Positions 8,251 to 17,421 of a stretch of DNA of 64,000 nucleotides are shown here, one piece after another. The stretch covers positions 1 through 64,000 of the forward strand of contig MGOY01000003.1 in the NCBI GenBank assembly GCA_001797275.1, in the 5' to 3' direction. Origin of the DNA: Clostridiales bacterium GWF2_38_85 (GTDB taxonomy: Bacteria; Bacillota; Clostridia; Oscillospirales; CAG-382). The notes beneath the pieces were generated by a model. The model was not told where the DNA came from, did no database searches, and saw only the letters and a list, made by a program, of their open reading frames with translations. Each line of letters opens with the position of its first letter. Within the stretch, counting starts at the first letter, position 1. The translations under genes and the position numbers were made by a program.

Positions 8251-8968
8251 AGAAAGAATACAAAAATATCTTGCTGCCGCGGGAATTTGTTCACGTCGTG
8301 AAGCTGATGCTGCAGTTTCTGAAGGAAAAGTTAAGGTCAACAACAAGACTGCCGTTATCGGACAAAAGGTTATCGAAGACGATATAATCGAATTCCGCGG
8401 TGAAGTTGTCGGTGAAAAGGAACGCAAGGTATATTATATGCTGAATAAACCGGCAGGCTATGTGACAACAATGGATGACTCACATGCTGAAAAATGCGTT
8501 GCTGATCTGTTTGGAGGCATAGAATTCAGAGTTTATCCTGTCGGAAGACTTGACAGAGCATCACAAGGACTTCTGATTTTAACAAACGACGGCGAGCTTG
8601 CTCTCAGGCTAACGCATCCACGTTACCATGTCGAAAAAGTATATATTGTCACAGTAAAGGGTGAAATTACCTCGTATATGCTGAATCATCTGATGGCAAT
8701 CGATAAAATAGAAGGCGAAAAAATAAAGCCTGTTAAGGTGACGATTGAATACCGCAATTCGAAATCAACAACACTTAAGTTTATCCTTAACGAAGGCAGG
8801 AACCGTCAGATTCGCAAGATGTGCGCTATGGTTAAGTTAGAAATTTCCGAACTCAAAAGAGTTGCAATCGGTGATTTAAAGCTTGGCAACCTGCAACCCG
8901 GAGCAATCAGAAAGCTGACCAAAGACGAAGTAAATTATTTAAAAGGACGAGTTGGATCTAATGCTTAG
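8243..8968 (+). CDS. rluB: Ribosomal large subunit pseudouridine synthase B type
   Basis: A cytoplasmic enzyme that isomerises a uridine in 23S rRNA to pseudouridine (position 2605 in the E. coli homologue). The 241 residues contain an N-terminal S4 RNA-binding domain (ERIQKYLAAAGICSRREAD, residues 4-22) and the catalytic domain with GRLDRASQGLLILTNDG; D104 is the nucleophile. NEGRNRQIRKM is the expected later motif. GGAGAA lies upstream, inside the end of the carboxypeptidase gene, so the two are translationally coupled. It fits RluB/RsuA equally by motifs; length and context favour RluB. Confidence 0.9.
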   Translation: MAEERIQKYLAAAGICSRREADAAVSEGKVKVNNKTAVIGQKVIEDDIIEFRGEVVGEKERKVYYMLNKPAGYVTTMDDSHAEKCVADLFGGIEFRVYPVGRLDRASQGLLILTNDGELALRLTHPRYHVEKVYIVTVKGEITSYMLNHLMAIDKIEGEKIKPVKVTIEYRNSKSTTLKFILNEGRNRQIRKMCAMVKLEISELKRVAIGDLKLGNLQPGAIRKLTKDEVNYLKGRVGSNA

Positions 8969-9335
8969 AATATCACCGATATTTGAAATAAACAGTAAAC
9001 GCAGACTTTGTGAGCTTTGTTGCACCGTATCCGACGACAATGCACTCACATATTCAATAAACGAAGATGAAAAAGAAATCGGTGTCTGTCAGTTCAAACT
9101 GACGGCTGATGGTGGAGAAATTCTCGTTCTGCGTAATAAAGAAGATTATGATGACGAGGATTCATTAATCATTGCCGGTAGAGCGGTACTAAATTTCATT
9201 GAGAAAAACGCAACAAAAAAAGCAATATACCTGGATAAAGCAACCCCGAATACAGCAAAAAGGCTGGGATTCATCGATGGCAAGCTTAATCTTGAGGGCT
9301 ATTTCGACAACTGCTGCGGCAGCTGTAAACACTAA
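8961..9335 (+). CDS. Small protein of unknown function, possibly a degenerate acetyltransferase fold
   Basis: 124 residues from ATG 8961; a TTG at 8952 sits closer to AAGGA (8943-8947) and is a possible alternative start. The ATG overlaps the rluB stop. A short beta-rich N-terminal half is followed by a helix with GRAVLNFIEKNATKKAIYLD and a C-terminal tail containing CCGSC. The order of strands and helix is reminiscent of GNAT acetyltransferases but no CoA-binding motif is visible, so this is only a shape-based suggestion. It is cotranscribed with rluB and yhbY. Confidence 0.6.
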   Translation: MLRISPIFEINSKRRLCELCCTVSDDNALTYSINEDEKEIGVCQFKLTADGGEILVLRNKEDYDDEDSLIIAGRAVLNFIEKNATKKAIYLDKATPNTAKRLGFIDGKLNLEGYFDNCCGSCKH

Positions 9336-9363
9336 ATAAAATAATTCTGAAACGGAGCTTTAT

Positions 9364-9654
9364 ATGTTAACAAGCAAACAAAGAGCATATTTGCGTTCAA
9401 TCGCTGCAAATTTAGATACTATCATTCAAGTCGGGAAAAATGGGATGAACGACAATGTTGTTCAAACGATTGATGCTGCACTGACTGCAAAGGAGCTTAT
9501 CAAGGCTCGAGTTTTTGAAGCCTCACCACTCACCTCGAGAGAAGCTGCGAAAATTCTCGCTGAACGTACAGCTGCTGACATTGTTCAGGTTATCGGTACC
9601 CGCTTTGTACTGTACCGCCCTGCAAAAGAACCAATAATTGTACTGCCCAAATGA
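9364..9654 (+). CDS. yhbY: YhbY family RNA-binding protein (CRM domain)
   Basis: 96 residues forming a single CRM/YhbY domain: LTSKQRAYLRSIAANL, the IQVGKNG motif, then ALTAKELIKARV and VIGTRFVLYRP. The family binds pre-50S ribosomal particles. It overlaps the nadD start by 4 bp (ATGA), and the yhbY-nadD-yqeK-rsfS order is the standard Firmicute arrangement linking ribosome assembly with NAD synthesis. Length and motifs are entirely typical. Confidence 0.93.
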   Translation: MLTSKQRAYLRSIAANLDTIIQVGKNGMNDNVVQTIDAALTAKELIKARVFEASPLTSREAAKILAERTAADIVQVIGTRFVLYRPAKEPIIVLPK

Positions 9655-10250
9655 AGCTGTTGGGTATTTTTGGCGGTACTTTCAATCCGCCTCACATCGG
9701 TCATTATCGTGCAGCGAAAGCATTTAATGATGAATTTAAACTTGACAAGCTTATTATAATGCCAAGTAACATCCCCCCGCATAAAATGATAGATAAGAAC
9801 AGCCCCTCACCGGAACAAAGATATGAGCTTTGCAGGCTTGCTTTCAATACACTAGGTGAGGTGTCAAATTTTGAGCTTTCGAACAACAGCACTTCCTACA
9901 CATATAATACTGTACGTCACTTTGAAGAGCTGTATCCCGAACACAAAATTGTACTTTGTATCGGTGATGATATGCTGTTCATTTTTGAAAAATGGTATAG
10001 GTTCAAATATCTGCTGACTCATGTTAAGCTTGCTGTCACAAACCGCTCGCAACTGCCCGAAAAGCAATTATCAGATGAGTGTGAACGACTAAGAAACAAA
10101 TACAAAGCAGATATAATGGTACTTGTATATACACCAACTGTAATTTCATCAACAGAAATAAGGGCTGAGTTGAAATCAGGTAAAAATATAGAAAATTATC
10201 TCGACAAGAGGGTTGTCGATTATATAAAAGCAAATAATTTATATCAATAA
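9651..10250 (+). CDS. nadD: Nicotinate-nucleotide adenylyltransferase
   Basis: Transfers AMP from ATP to nicotinate mononucleotide, giving deamido-NAD, in cytoplasmic NAD synthesis. 199 residues. The nucleotidyltransferase signature GGTFNPPHIGH (residues 8-18) includes the catalytic His pair, and the C-terminal ISSTEIRAELKSG is the second ATP-contacting motif; IGDDMLFIFEKW is the usual middle block. The ATG overlaps the end of yhbY. Confidence 0.95.
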   Translation: MKLLGIFGGTFNPPHIGHYRAAKAFNDEFKLDKLIIMPSNIPPHKMIDKNSPSPEQRYELCRLAFNTLGEVSNFELSNNSTSYTYNTVRHFEELYPEHKIVLCIGDDMLFIFEKWYRFKYLLTHVKLAVTNRSQLPEKQLSDECERLRNKYKADIMVLVYTPTVISSTEIRAELKSGKNIENYLDKRVVDYIKANNLYQ

Positions 10251-10266
10251 ATATTAAGGAATTAAA

Positions 10267-10875
10267 ATGTACAATTTTGATGCAATGATTGCAGCTGTAC
10301 CTGAACGGCGTATGAATCATACTCTGGGAGTATGTGATACTGCCGCCAGGCTTGCAAAAACACACTTCCCTACCTTAAACATCGAAGAAGTGAAAGCGGC
10401 TGCCATACTTCATGATATAACAAAATATCTGACACGCGACGAACATATACGACTATGTCAGGAATATAACATAACACTAGATGAGCTCACACTGAATTCG
10501 GATCGGGTATTGCATCAAATTACAGCTGCTGCCGTTGCGAAAAGCAGGTTCGATATATCCGATGCGGTTTACAATGCAATACGCTGCCACACAACCGGAA
10601 GTCCCGATATGCAACCGCTTGATATGGTAATATTGTTTGCTGACTACATTGAGCCAAACAGAAAATATGACGGGTGTACAGAGCTAAGACAATACTACGA
10701 CACACTGCTCCAAAACTGTGATCCATTCGTGCTTGAAAAATCAATTATCAAGGCTCTCGGAATGACAGTTATCGAGATTATGGAGCGTGATGAGCTTTTA
10801 CATCCACATACAATAATAGCAAGAAACTCTATGATACTCAAAATAAATCGATTATCGAAAGGAAATAACGAATGA
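10267..10875 (+). CDS. yqeK: YqeK family HD-domain hydrolase (diadenosine tetraphosphatase)
   Basis: 202 residues with an HD phosphohydrolase core: H18 in NHTLGVCDTA and H49-D50 in AAILHDITKYL, then VLHQITAAAVAK, IRCHTTGSP and the late metal Asp in VILFADYIEPNR. YqeK proteins split Ap4A symmetrically into ADP using iron. The stop overlaps the rsfS start (ATGA). Placement between nadD and rsfS is standard. Confidence 0.92.
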   Translation: MYNFDAMIAAVPERRMNHTLGVCDTAARLAKTHFPTLNIEEVKAAAILHDITKYLTRDEHIRLCQEYNITLDELTLNSDRVLHQITAAAVAKSRFDISDAVYNAIRCHTTGSPDMQPLDMVILFADYIEPNRKYDGCTELRQYYDTLLQNCDPFVLEKSIIKALGMTVIEIMERDELLHPHTIIARNSMILKINRLSKGNNE

Positions 10876-11264
10876 ATTCTATTAATATACATGAAAACGA
10901 GGCAAGACAAAAAGCAATCGAGCTTGGAAAGCTTGTTGTGAACGCACTTGACTCAAAGAAAGCAAATAATATAATGCTGCTCGGGTTGTCGAAGGAGACT
11001 GTTATAGCCGATTGCTTTGTCATTGCAACCGGTACTTCCTCAACACATATAAAATCACTTGCTGATGAGGTCGAATTCAAGCTGTTCGAAACCCTCCAGA
11101 TCAAACCCAGCCATATCGAAGGCTTCGGTAACTCTTCCTGGATTTTGATGGACTATGGCACAGTGATTGTACACATATTCACCAAAGATGCCCGCGAATT
11201 CTATAACCTTGAACGACTATGGGTTGATGCTGAAAATATTCCGGTTGAAACCATAGAACAGTAA
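10872..11264 (+). CDS. rsfS: Ribosomal silencing factor RsfS
   Basis: 130 residues of the DUF143/RsfS family, which binds uL14 on the 50S subunit and blocks 70S joining when nutrients fall. Motifs: KKANNIMLLGLSKETVIADC, the FVIATGTSSTHIKSLADEV block, HIEGFGNSSWILMDYG and VIVHIFTKDAREFYNLERLW. The ATG follows AAAGGAAA inside the end of yqeK, so it is translationally coupled. leuS follows 36 bp downstream. Confidence 0.94.
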   Translation: MNSINIHENEARQKAIELGKLVVNALDSKKANNIMLLGLSKETVIADCFVIATGTSSTHIKSLADEVEFKLFETLQIKPSHIEGFGNSSWILMDYGTVIVHIFTKDAREFYNLERLWVDAENIPVETIEQ

Positions 11265-11300
11265 TTAAGTTACAGAATAAACAAAAAGGAAATGATATAA

Positions 11301-13700
11301 ATGAAATATGATTATAAAGCCATAGAAAAAAAGTGGCAGGATAAATGGGAAGAAAAGAAGGCATTTAGAGTTGAGGTTGACAAAAGCAAGCCCAAATACT
11401 ATGCGCTCGTTGAATTCCCATATCCGTCAGGTGCAGGTCTTCATGTCGGTCACCCGCGGTCTTATACGGCAGTTGATATTATTGCACGCAAACGTCGTAT
11501 GCAGGGCTATAATGTTCTGTTCCCCATGGGATGGGATGCTTTCGGGCTTCCTACTGAGAACTTTGCGATTAAAAATCACATACATCCAAAAATTGTAACC
11601 AAAGATAATGTTGCACGTTTTACATCTCAATTAAAATCATTCGGTCTTTCCTTCGACTGGTCAAGGGAAATCGATACAACCGATCCCAACTACTACAAAT
11701 GGACACAATGGATTTTTCTTCAGCTTTTCAAGCATGGTCTGGCATACAAAAAAGAAATGGCAGTAAACTGGTGTACATCCTGCAAGGTTGTTCTTGCAAA
11801 CGAAGAGGTTGTTAACGGGACCTGTGAACGCTGCCACAGCGAAGTTATCCGCAAGGTCAAGAGCCAGTGGATGCTCAAAATCACCGAATATGCCGACAGA
11901 CTTATCGACGACCTCGAAACAGTTGACTATATTGAGAGGGTTAAGCTTGCCGAAATCAACTGGATCGGCCGTTCATACGGTGCTGATGTTGACTTTACAA
12001 CCACTGCCGGAGATAAGCTCCGTGTTTATACAACCCGTCCCGATACGCTTTTCGGTGCAACTTATATGGTTATCTCACCCGAACATCCTTATATTGAAAA
12101 ATGGGCTGATAAACTCACAAATTATAACGATATAATTGCATACAGAGAAGAAGCTGCAAAAAAGAGCGATTTTGAAAGAACAGAACTTGTCAAGGACAAG
12201 ACAGGAGTAAAGCTTGAGGGTGTAACAGCAATAAACCCTGTTACAAACGAAGAGATTCCGATTTTTGTTTCCGATTATGTACTTATCACATATGGAACAG
12301 GTGCGATTATGGCGGTTCCTGCACACGATACCCGTGACTTTGAATTCGCGAAGAAATTTAACCTCCCAATAGTTGAGGTTGTTGCGGGCGGAAATATCGA
12401 AGAAGAAGCATTCACCGATGTTGAAACAGGTGTTATGATAAATTCGGGCTTCCTTAATGGACTTGAAGTCAAGGAAGCAAAGAAGAAAATCACTGAATAC
12501 CTTTCTGAAAAGGGTATCGGTACACCCAAGATAAATTTCAAGCTTCGCGACTGGGTATTCTCAAGACAGCGTTATTGGGGAGAACCTATTCCGCTGGTTT
12601 ATTGCGAAAAATGCGGTTGGCAACCAATACCCGAGTCAGAGCTTACGCTCACATTACCTGAGGTTGAATCATACGAGCCGACAGACAACGGTGAATCTCC
12701 GCTTGCAAACATGACCGACTGGGTGAATACAACCTGTCCGAAGTGCGGTGGTGCTGCAAAGAGAGAAACAGATACAATGCCTCAGTGGGCAGGCTCATCC
12801 TGGTATTTCCTGCGTTATTGCGATCCGAAGAACAGTGATTTTCTTGCTTCAAAAGAAGCGCTTGACTACTGGATGCCGGTTGACTGGTACAACGGTGGTA
12901 TGGAGCATGCGACACTTCATATGCTTTACTCACGCTTCTGGGCGAAATTTTTATATGATATTAAAGTAATAAATTGCATTGAACCGTATAAAAAGCGTAC
13001 CTCTCAGGGAATGATACTCGGTGAAGACGGTGAAAAGATGTCAAAGTCGAGAGGAAATGTTATCAATCCCGATGATATCATCAATAGTTATGGTGCAGAT
13101 ACATTAAGGCTTTACGAGATGTTTGTCGGCGATTTTGAGAAGACAGCTACATGGTCATCTCAGAGCATCAAAGGTTCAAAACGTTTTCTTGAAAGATTCG
13201 ATAGTCTGTCCGATATGCTCAAGGATAAAACAGATCTTTCAATTGAACAGGCATTTCACCGCACAATCAAGAAGGTTACTCTTGACATCGAAGATATGAA
13301 GTTCAACACCGCCATCGCCGCAATGATGTCTCTGATGAACGATATCTACAATGCCGGCGGTCTTGACAAGCATTATCTTGAAGTGTTCACCAGAATGCTC
13401 GCTCCGTTTGCACCACATATTTGCGAAGAGATGTGGGAAAGACTCGGGCATAACGACTTTGTTTCGTTTGCAGCCTTCCCAGAGTATGACGAAGAGCTGA
13501 CAAAGGTTGCATCTGCCGAAATTGCAGTCCAGATCAACGGCAAACTCAAGGGCGTAATCACAATGAATGTCGGCAGCAGTGAGGCAGATGTGTTTACCGT
13601 AATCGGGAAAACCGAAAAATTTACGGCAGCGCTTGAAGGTAAAACAATCGTTAAAAAGATCTATATCCAGGATAAAATATTTAATATAGTCGTCAGATAA
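11301..13700 (+). CDS. leuS: Leucyl-tRNA synthetase
   Basis: Class I aminoacyl-tRNA synthetase charging tRNA-Leu in the cytoplasm; 799 residues, a normal bacterial length. The HIGH-type motif is HVGH (48-51), the KMSKS loop is exact at 579-583, a zinc-type CTSC...CERC module lies near residues 157-178, and the editing domain with [14 protein letters not shown] and [15 protein letters not shown] spans roughly 225-420. AAAAAGGAAA precedes the ATG. I see no T-box leader; the gene appears to be read from the rsfS operon. Confidence 0.97.
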   Translation: MKYDYKAIEKKWQDKWEEKKAFRVEVDKSKPKYYALVEFPYPSGAGLHVGHPRSYTAVDIIARKRRMQGYNVLFPMGWDAFGLPTENFAIKNHIHPKIVTKDNVARFTSQLKSFGLSFDWSREIDTTDPNYYKWTQWIFLQLFKHGLAYKKEMAVNWCTSCKVVLANEEVVNGTCERCHSEVIRKVKSQWMLKITEYADRLIDDLETVDYIERVKLAEINWIGRSYGADVDFTTTAGDKLRVYTTRPDTLFGATYMVISPEHPYIEKWADKLTNYNDIIAYREEAAKKSDFERTELVKDKTGVKLEGVTAINPVTNEEIPIFVSDYVLITYGTGAIMAVPAHDTRDFEFAKKFNLPIVEVVAGGNIEEEAFTDVETGVMINSGFLNGLEVKEAKKKITEYLSEKGIGTPKINFKLRDWVFSRQRYWGEPIPLVYCEKCGWQPIPESELTLTLPEVESYEPTDNGESPLANMTDWVNTTCPKCGGAAKRETDTMPQWAGSSWYFLRYCDPKNSDFLASKEALDYWMPVDWYNGGMEHATLHMLYSRFWAKFLYDIKVINCIEPYKKRTSQGMILGEDGEKMSKSRGNVINPDDIINSYGADTLRLYEMFVGDFEKTATWSSQSIKGSKRFLERFDSLSDMLKDKTDLSIEQAFHRTIKKVTLDIEDMKFNTAIAAMMSLMNDIYNAGGLDKHYLEVFTRMLAPFAPHICEEMWERLGHNDFVSFAAFPEYDEELTKVASAEIAVQINGKLKGVITMNVGSSEADVFTVIGKTEKFTAALEGKTIVKKIYIQDKIFNIVVR

Positions 13701-13736
13701 TCTGATTTATATCTTTCTTAGCTGAAAGTTTTATTG

Positions 13737-13773
13737 ATTCGGCTTAAGTCAGTTTATTTGGCTTAAGCCGAAT
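13737..13773 (+). terminator. Inverted repeat between leuS and copA, possible terminator
   Basis: ATTCGGCTTAAG (13737-13748) and CTTAAGCCGAAT (13762-13773) form a perfect 12-bp stem with a 13-base loop. No U-run follows on either strand, so it is a weak candidate for a rho-independent terminator and could instead be an operator for copA, 68 bp downstream. Confidence 0.4.
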
Positions 13774-13841
13774 TCTGCCTTATTTGCAGAAAAGATAAAA
13801 CTATATGTCTAAAATTTATTTTTAGGACTGGAAAGAGAGTT

Positions 13842-16370
13842 ATGAAAGAGAAATTTGTAATAAACGGTATGAGTTGTGCGGCTTGTGCATCAAAGGTCGA
13901 AAAAGCAGTTGCAAAAGTTGAAGGCGTCGAAAATGTGGGTGTCAATCTGCTTGCCGGTAGTATGACAGTTGCATTCAATGATAATGTTGACAGCAAGGTG
14001 ATAATGGATGCGGTATCTAAAGCAGGTTACGCAGCATCAGTCGCAAATGTCAGTCAAACATCAGTAAAAAAAAATCAACCTATGATCGGTGATGAACACA
14101 CCAGCGTCAAGACACGGCTCACTGTTTCGATAGTATTTCTGATCCTTCTCATGTATCTGGCGATGGGGCATATGATTTCATTGCCTCTTCCCTCTTTTCT
14201 GAGCGGGAACGAAAACATGCTGTCGAATGCATTGTTACAGTTTCTGCTTTCGCTTCCTATTGTTTTTGTAAACAGAGAATATTACAGCCGGGGATTCAAT
14301 CTGCTTTGGAAACGCAGTCCTAATATGGATACATTAATTGCCCTTGGTTCAGGCGCAGCGCTTACTTACGGTGTGTTCGCCCTATTTATGATGAGCTACG
14401 CTTATGGTCATAATGATTTACACACAGCACACAAGTATGCTGCGGATCTTTATTTTGAATCGGCAGCAACCATACTGACATTAATTACAGTCGGTAAATA
14501 TATCGAAGCACGTTCAAAGAACAAAACCGCTAATGCATTGACAAAATTAGTCGGGCTGGCACCAAAAACAGCAACTGTTGTCCGTGACGGCAAAGAAATT
14601 ACAATCCCAACCGAGGAGTTAACCGTTGGTGACACTGTTATTGTATTACCCGGACAGAGTATTCCTGCTGACGGTGTAGTCATCGAAGGAAATGCGGCAG
14701 TTGACCAGTCTGCAATAACCGGCGAAAGTGTTCCGGTTGACAAATCGGTTGGAGATGAGGTAATTGCCGCTACTGTCAACAAAAACGGATATATAAAATT
14801 CACCGCAAAGCGTGTCGGAAATGATACAACCTTCTCAGAAATCATCCGGTTGATGGATGAAGCTGCATCCTCAAAGGCACCGATTGCACGGCTTGCCGAT
14901 AAAATCAGCGGCATTTTTGTGCCGATTGTAACCGGTATTGCGATTTTATCCGCAATTGTCTGGCTAATTCTCGGAAAACCCTTTGAATACGCACTTTACA
15001 CTGCGATCGCAGTGCTTGTCATAAGCTGTCCCTGCGCGCTCGGACTTGCGACACCTGTTGCGATAATGGTCGGCACAGGCAGAGCAGCAGCAAACGGCAT
15101 ACTTGTCAAAAGTGCAGCGGCACTTGAGAGACTTCACAAGGTTGACACTGTTGTGATGGACAAGACAGGCACAATTACGATTGGTACTCCCTCAGTCACC
15201 GACATTGTAACAACAGGTATAAATAAAAATGCATTTTTACGCATTGCAGGCTCACTGGAACGGCAATCAGGGCATCCGCTTGCAGAGGCTGTATGCAGGT
15301 ATACCGATGGAAACGCGATTGTGTTATACCCAGTTACACAATTCACCGAAATTGCAGGCAGAGGTGTCAGCGGAACAATAAATAACACTGCTGTAATCGG
15401 CGGAAACGCTGCCTTTATGCGTGAAAGCGGTATAGACATATCTACAATAACCGAATCTACAAAGCTGTATACCTCGCAAGGTAAAACACCGCTATATTTT
15501 GCAGAAAACAGCAGACTGCTCGGAGCGATCTTTACTGCCGACACAATAAAGCCCGAAGCAAAGGAATCGGTTGCAGAACTGAAACGGATGGGGTTGAATG
15601 TTGTTATGCTGACAGGAGACAACAACGCCGCTGCCGAATATGTTCGCTCCAAGCTTGACATAGACAAAGCAATTGCCGAGGTACTGCCTCAAGAAAAGGA
15701 AAGACATGTCCGTGAGCTGGTTGAACAGAAGCACACTGTTGTCATGGTCGGCGACGGTATCAACGATGCACCCTCGCTTGCTCGTGCTGATGTTGGTATT
15801 GCAATCGGCGCAGGTACGGATATTGCCATCGAAGCGGCCGATATAGTATTGATGAAGAGCCGCCTGACCGATGTTGTCACTGCAATAAAGCTGAGCCGCT
15901 CGGTTATAAGGAATGTCAAACAAAATCTATTCTGGGCGTTTATATACAATCTCATAGGCATTCCGCTTGCTGCCGGTGTTTTCACACCTATTTTTGGTTG
16001 GCAGCTCAGCCCGGTGTATGCCGCTGCTGCAATGAGCCTCAGCTCGCTGTTTGTGGTCGGTAACGCATCAAGACTGTACGGATTCAAACCGTTCAGATTG
16101 AAAATCAAAGAGATTCCGCAAGAAATTATTCCTGAGGAAAACGAAATTAGAAAGGAAGAGACAGAAACCATGAAAAAGATACTCAAAATAGAAGGAATGT
16201 CCTGCAACCACTGCAAGATGGCGGTTGAAAAAGCACTTAACGCACTTGAAAATGTAACTGCTGCTGTTGATCTCGCAAATAAGCAAGCAGAGCTGACAAT
16301 CACCGGCGATGTCAGCGAAAAGCTGATAGTCGATACAGTCAACGAGCTTGGGTATGAAGCAAGATTCTAA
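13842..16370 (+). CDS. copA: Copper-exporting P1B-type ATPase with fused C-terminal metallochaperone domain
   Basis: An 842-residue membrane pump expelling Cu(I). An N-terminal heavy-metal domain has GMSCAAC (C12, C15). The P-type core has ITGESVPV, the membrane metal site CPC (C396-C398), the phosphorylated Asp in DKTGT (D440), HP in SGHPLAEAV and VGDGINDAPSLARADVG. After the last membrane helices there is an acidic linker and a second complete metal-binding domain whose start (M777, KKILKIEGMSCNHC, C788 and C791) looks exactly like a free CopZ chaperone. An internal start there would give a 66-residue chaperone. The stop TAA (16368-16370) is one copy of the 3-bp target duplication of a solo repeat unit. 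Confidence 0.94.
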   Translation: MKEKFVINGMSCAACASKVEKAVAKVEGVENVGVNLLAGSMTVAFNDNVDSKVIMDAVSKAGYAASVANVSQTSVKKNQPMIGDEHTSVKTRLTVSIVFLILLMYLAMGHMISLPLPSFLSGNENMLSNALLQFLLSLPIVFVNREYYSRGFNLLWKRSPNMDTLIALGSGAALTYGVFALFMMSYAYGHNDLHTAHKYAADLYFESAATILTLITVGKYIEARSKNKTANALTKLVGLAPKTATVVRDGKEITIPTEELTVGDTVIVLPGQSIPADGVVIEGNAAVDQSAITGESVPVDKSVGDEVIAATVNKNGYIKFTAKRVGNDTTFSEIIRLMDEAASSKAPIARLADKISGIFVPIVTGIAILSAIVWLILGKPFEYALYTAIAVLVISCPCALGLATPVAIMVGTGRAAANGILVKSAAALERLHKVDTVVMDKTGTITIGTPSVTDIVTTGINKNAFLRIAGSLERQSGHPLAEAVCRYTDGNAIVLYPVTQFTEIAGRGVSGTINNTAVIGGNAAFMRESGIDISTITESTKLYTSQGKTPLYFAENSRLLGAIFTADTIKPEAKESVAELKRMGLNVVMLTGDNNAAAEYVRSKLDIDKAIAEVLPQEKERHVRELVEQKHTVVMVGDGINDAPSLARADVGIAIGAGTDIAIEAADIVLMKSRLTDVVTAIKLSRSVIRNVKQNLFWAFIYNLIGIPLAAGVFTPIFGWQLSPVYAAAAMSLSSLFVVGNASRLYGFKPFRLKIKEIPQEIIPEENEIRKEETETMKKILKIEGMSCNHCKMAVEKALNALENVTAAVDLANKQAELTITGDVSEKLIVDTVNELGYEARF

Positions 16371-16394
16371 TACTGTTTCTAAATCGAATTAGTA
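16371..16394. repeat. Solo 24-bp E1 terminal unit at the copA stop
   Basis: TACTGTTTCTAAATCGAATT followed by AGTA; in reverse complement this matches the left terminal unit of the E1 element at 58072 over 23 of 24 bases. It is flanked by TAA on both sides (16368-16370 and 16395-16397), the same 3-bp duplication seen at full E1 copies. The left TAA is the copA stop codon. Confidence 0.6.
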
Positions 16395-16449
16395 TAATAT
16401 TCAAAAACTCAACCATTTAAAAGCAATACTCTAAACGACGGTTATGAAA

Positions 16450-16486
16450 AACGGTGTAGTCAACATGTCTGCATCGTTTTTCTTTT
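16450..16486 (+). terminator. Rho-independent terminator after copA
   Basis: AACGGTGTAG (16450-16459) pairs with CTGCATCGTT (16469-16478), allowing two G-U pairs, around a 9-base loop, and is followed by TTTCTTTT. It lies 80 bp past the copA stop. Confidence 0.7.
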
Positions 16487-16512
16487 GGAATCTACCCATA
16501 CAGATTCTATAC

Positions 16513-16541
16513 TTGCTAAAAGATAAGATGTGTGATATACT
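16513..16541 (+). promoter_or_regulatory. Sigma-A type promoter for the methyltransferase gene
   Basis: TTGCTA (16513-16518) and TATACT (16536-16541) are separated by exactly 17 bp, just after the copA terminator and 38 bp ahead of the ATG at 16580. Confidence 0.55.
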
Positions 16542-16579
16542 TAATGGAAAAATATTTATATTTAGCGTTAGGAGACATC

Positions 16580-17344
16580 ATGGATTTCAGAAAAGTTTTT
16601 GATAGCATCCCAGAAAAATTTGATAAATGGAGACCGCGTTATTGCGATGAACTTTTTGCGGACTTAATAGAATACGCAAAGCTTGACTCTGAAAAAATTG
16701 CACTTGAAGTCGGCCCCGGTACAGGTCAGGCCACCGAGCCTGTATTAAAGACAGGTTGTTCGTATTTAGCGATTGAATTAGGTGAAAACTTTACGGAGTT
16801 TATGACAAATAAGTTTAGCCATTATAAAAATTTTCATATCATAAATGCTGACTATGAAACTTATGATTTAAAAAGTAACAGCTTTGATTTGGTATATTCA
16901 GCCGCAGCTTTTCAATGGATACCAGAGAAAGTCGGATATCCCAAAGCGTACGATATATTAAAAAGCAGCGGAACGTTTGCTATGTTTATGATGCGCCCCG
17001 ATATCCAACCCGGTGGTGGGTATACTGACGAGCCACTTTATACCAAGATACAGGAAGTCTATTCTGAGTTTTTTCATCCGGAAACAGAATATAAATGCCA
17101 ATTGAATTATGATGCACGTGATAAATACGGTTTTATTGATCTTGAATGTCGTGAATATCATAAAACAAGAGTATATAATGCTGATGATTATGTTTCATTA
17201 ATCGGAACTCACTCAGACCATTTAACACTGCAAGAACCATACAAAACAAAGTTTTTTGAAGGAATACGAGATGTAATTCTTAGTTTTGACGATAAAATAA
17301 CTCTATATGATAAAATAACAATGTATCTGGCGAAAAAGCCATAA
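16580..17344 (+). CDS. Class I SAM-dependent methyltransferase
   Basis: 254 residues from ATG 16580, chosen for TAGGAGA four bases upstream; the frame is open further but unsupported. The SAM-binding motif LEVGPGTGQAT is at residues 42-52, followed by the acidic motif II (LAIELGENF) and FDLVYSAAAFQWI, typical of the UbiE/Trans-aconitate-type methyltransferase group. KFDKWRPRYCDEL at the N-terminus is usual for this group of small-molecule methyltransferases. The acceptor cannot be deduced. The gene is monocistronic by its own promoter (16513-16541) and lies after the copA terminator. Confidence 0.85.
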   Translation: MDFRKVFDSIPEKFDKWRPRYCDELFADLIEYAKLDSEKIALEVGPGTGQATEPVLKTGCSYLAIELGENFTEFMTNKFSHYKNFHIINADYETYDLKSNSFDLVYSAAAFQWIPEKVGYPKAYDILKSSGTFAMFMMRPDIQPGGGYTDEPLYTKIQEVYSEFFHPETEYKCQLNYDARDKYGFIDLECREYHKTRVYNADDYVSLIGTHSDHLTLQEPYKTKFFEGIRDVILSFDDKITLYDKITMYLAKKP

Positions 17345-17421
17345 ATGATATGAGTTTTTCTTGCATATTTTCATTCTATATAGTAACATAAGAGTATAAT
17401 ATTTGAAGGGAAGGTAACTTT

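Noticed and set aside
13737-13773. Copper-responsive CsoR/CopY operator before copA
   Set aside because: The palindrome does not have the GC-rich CsoR or TACA-N2-TGTA CopY pattern and no regulator gene is adjacent; kept only as a possible terminator.
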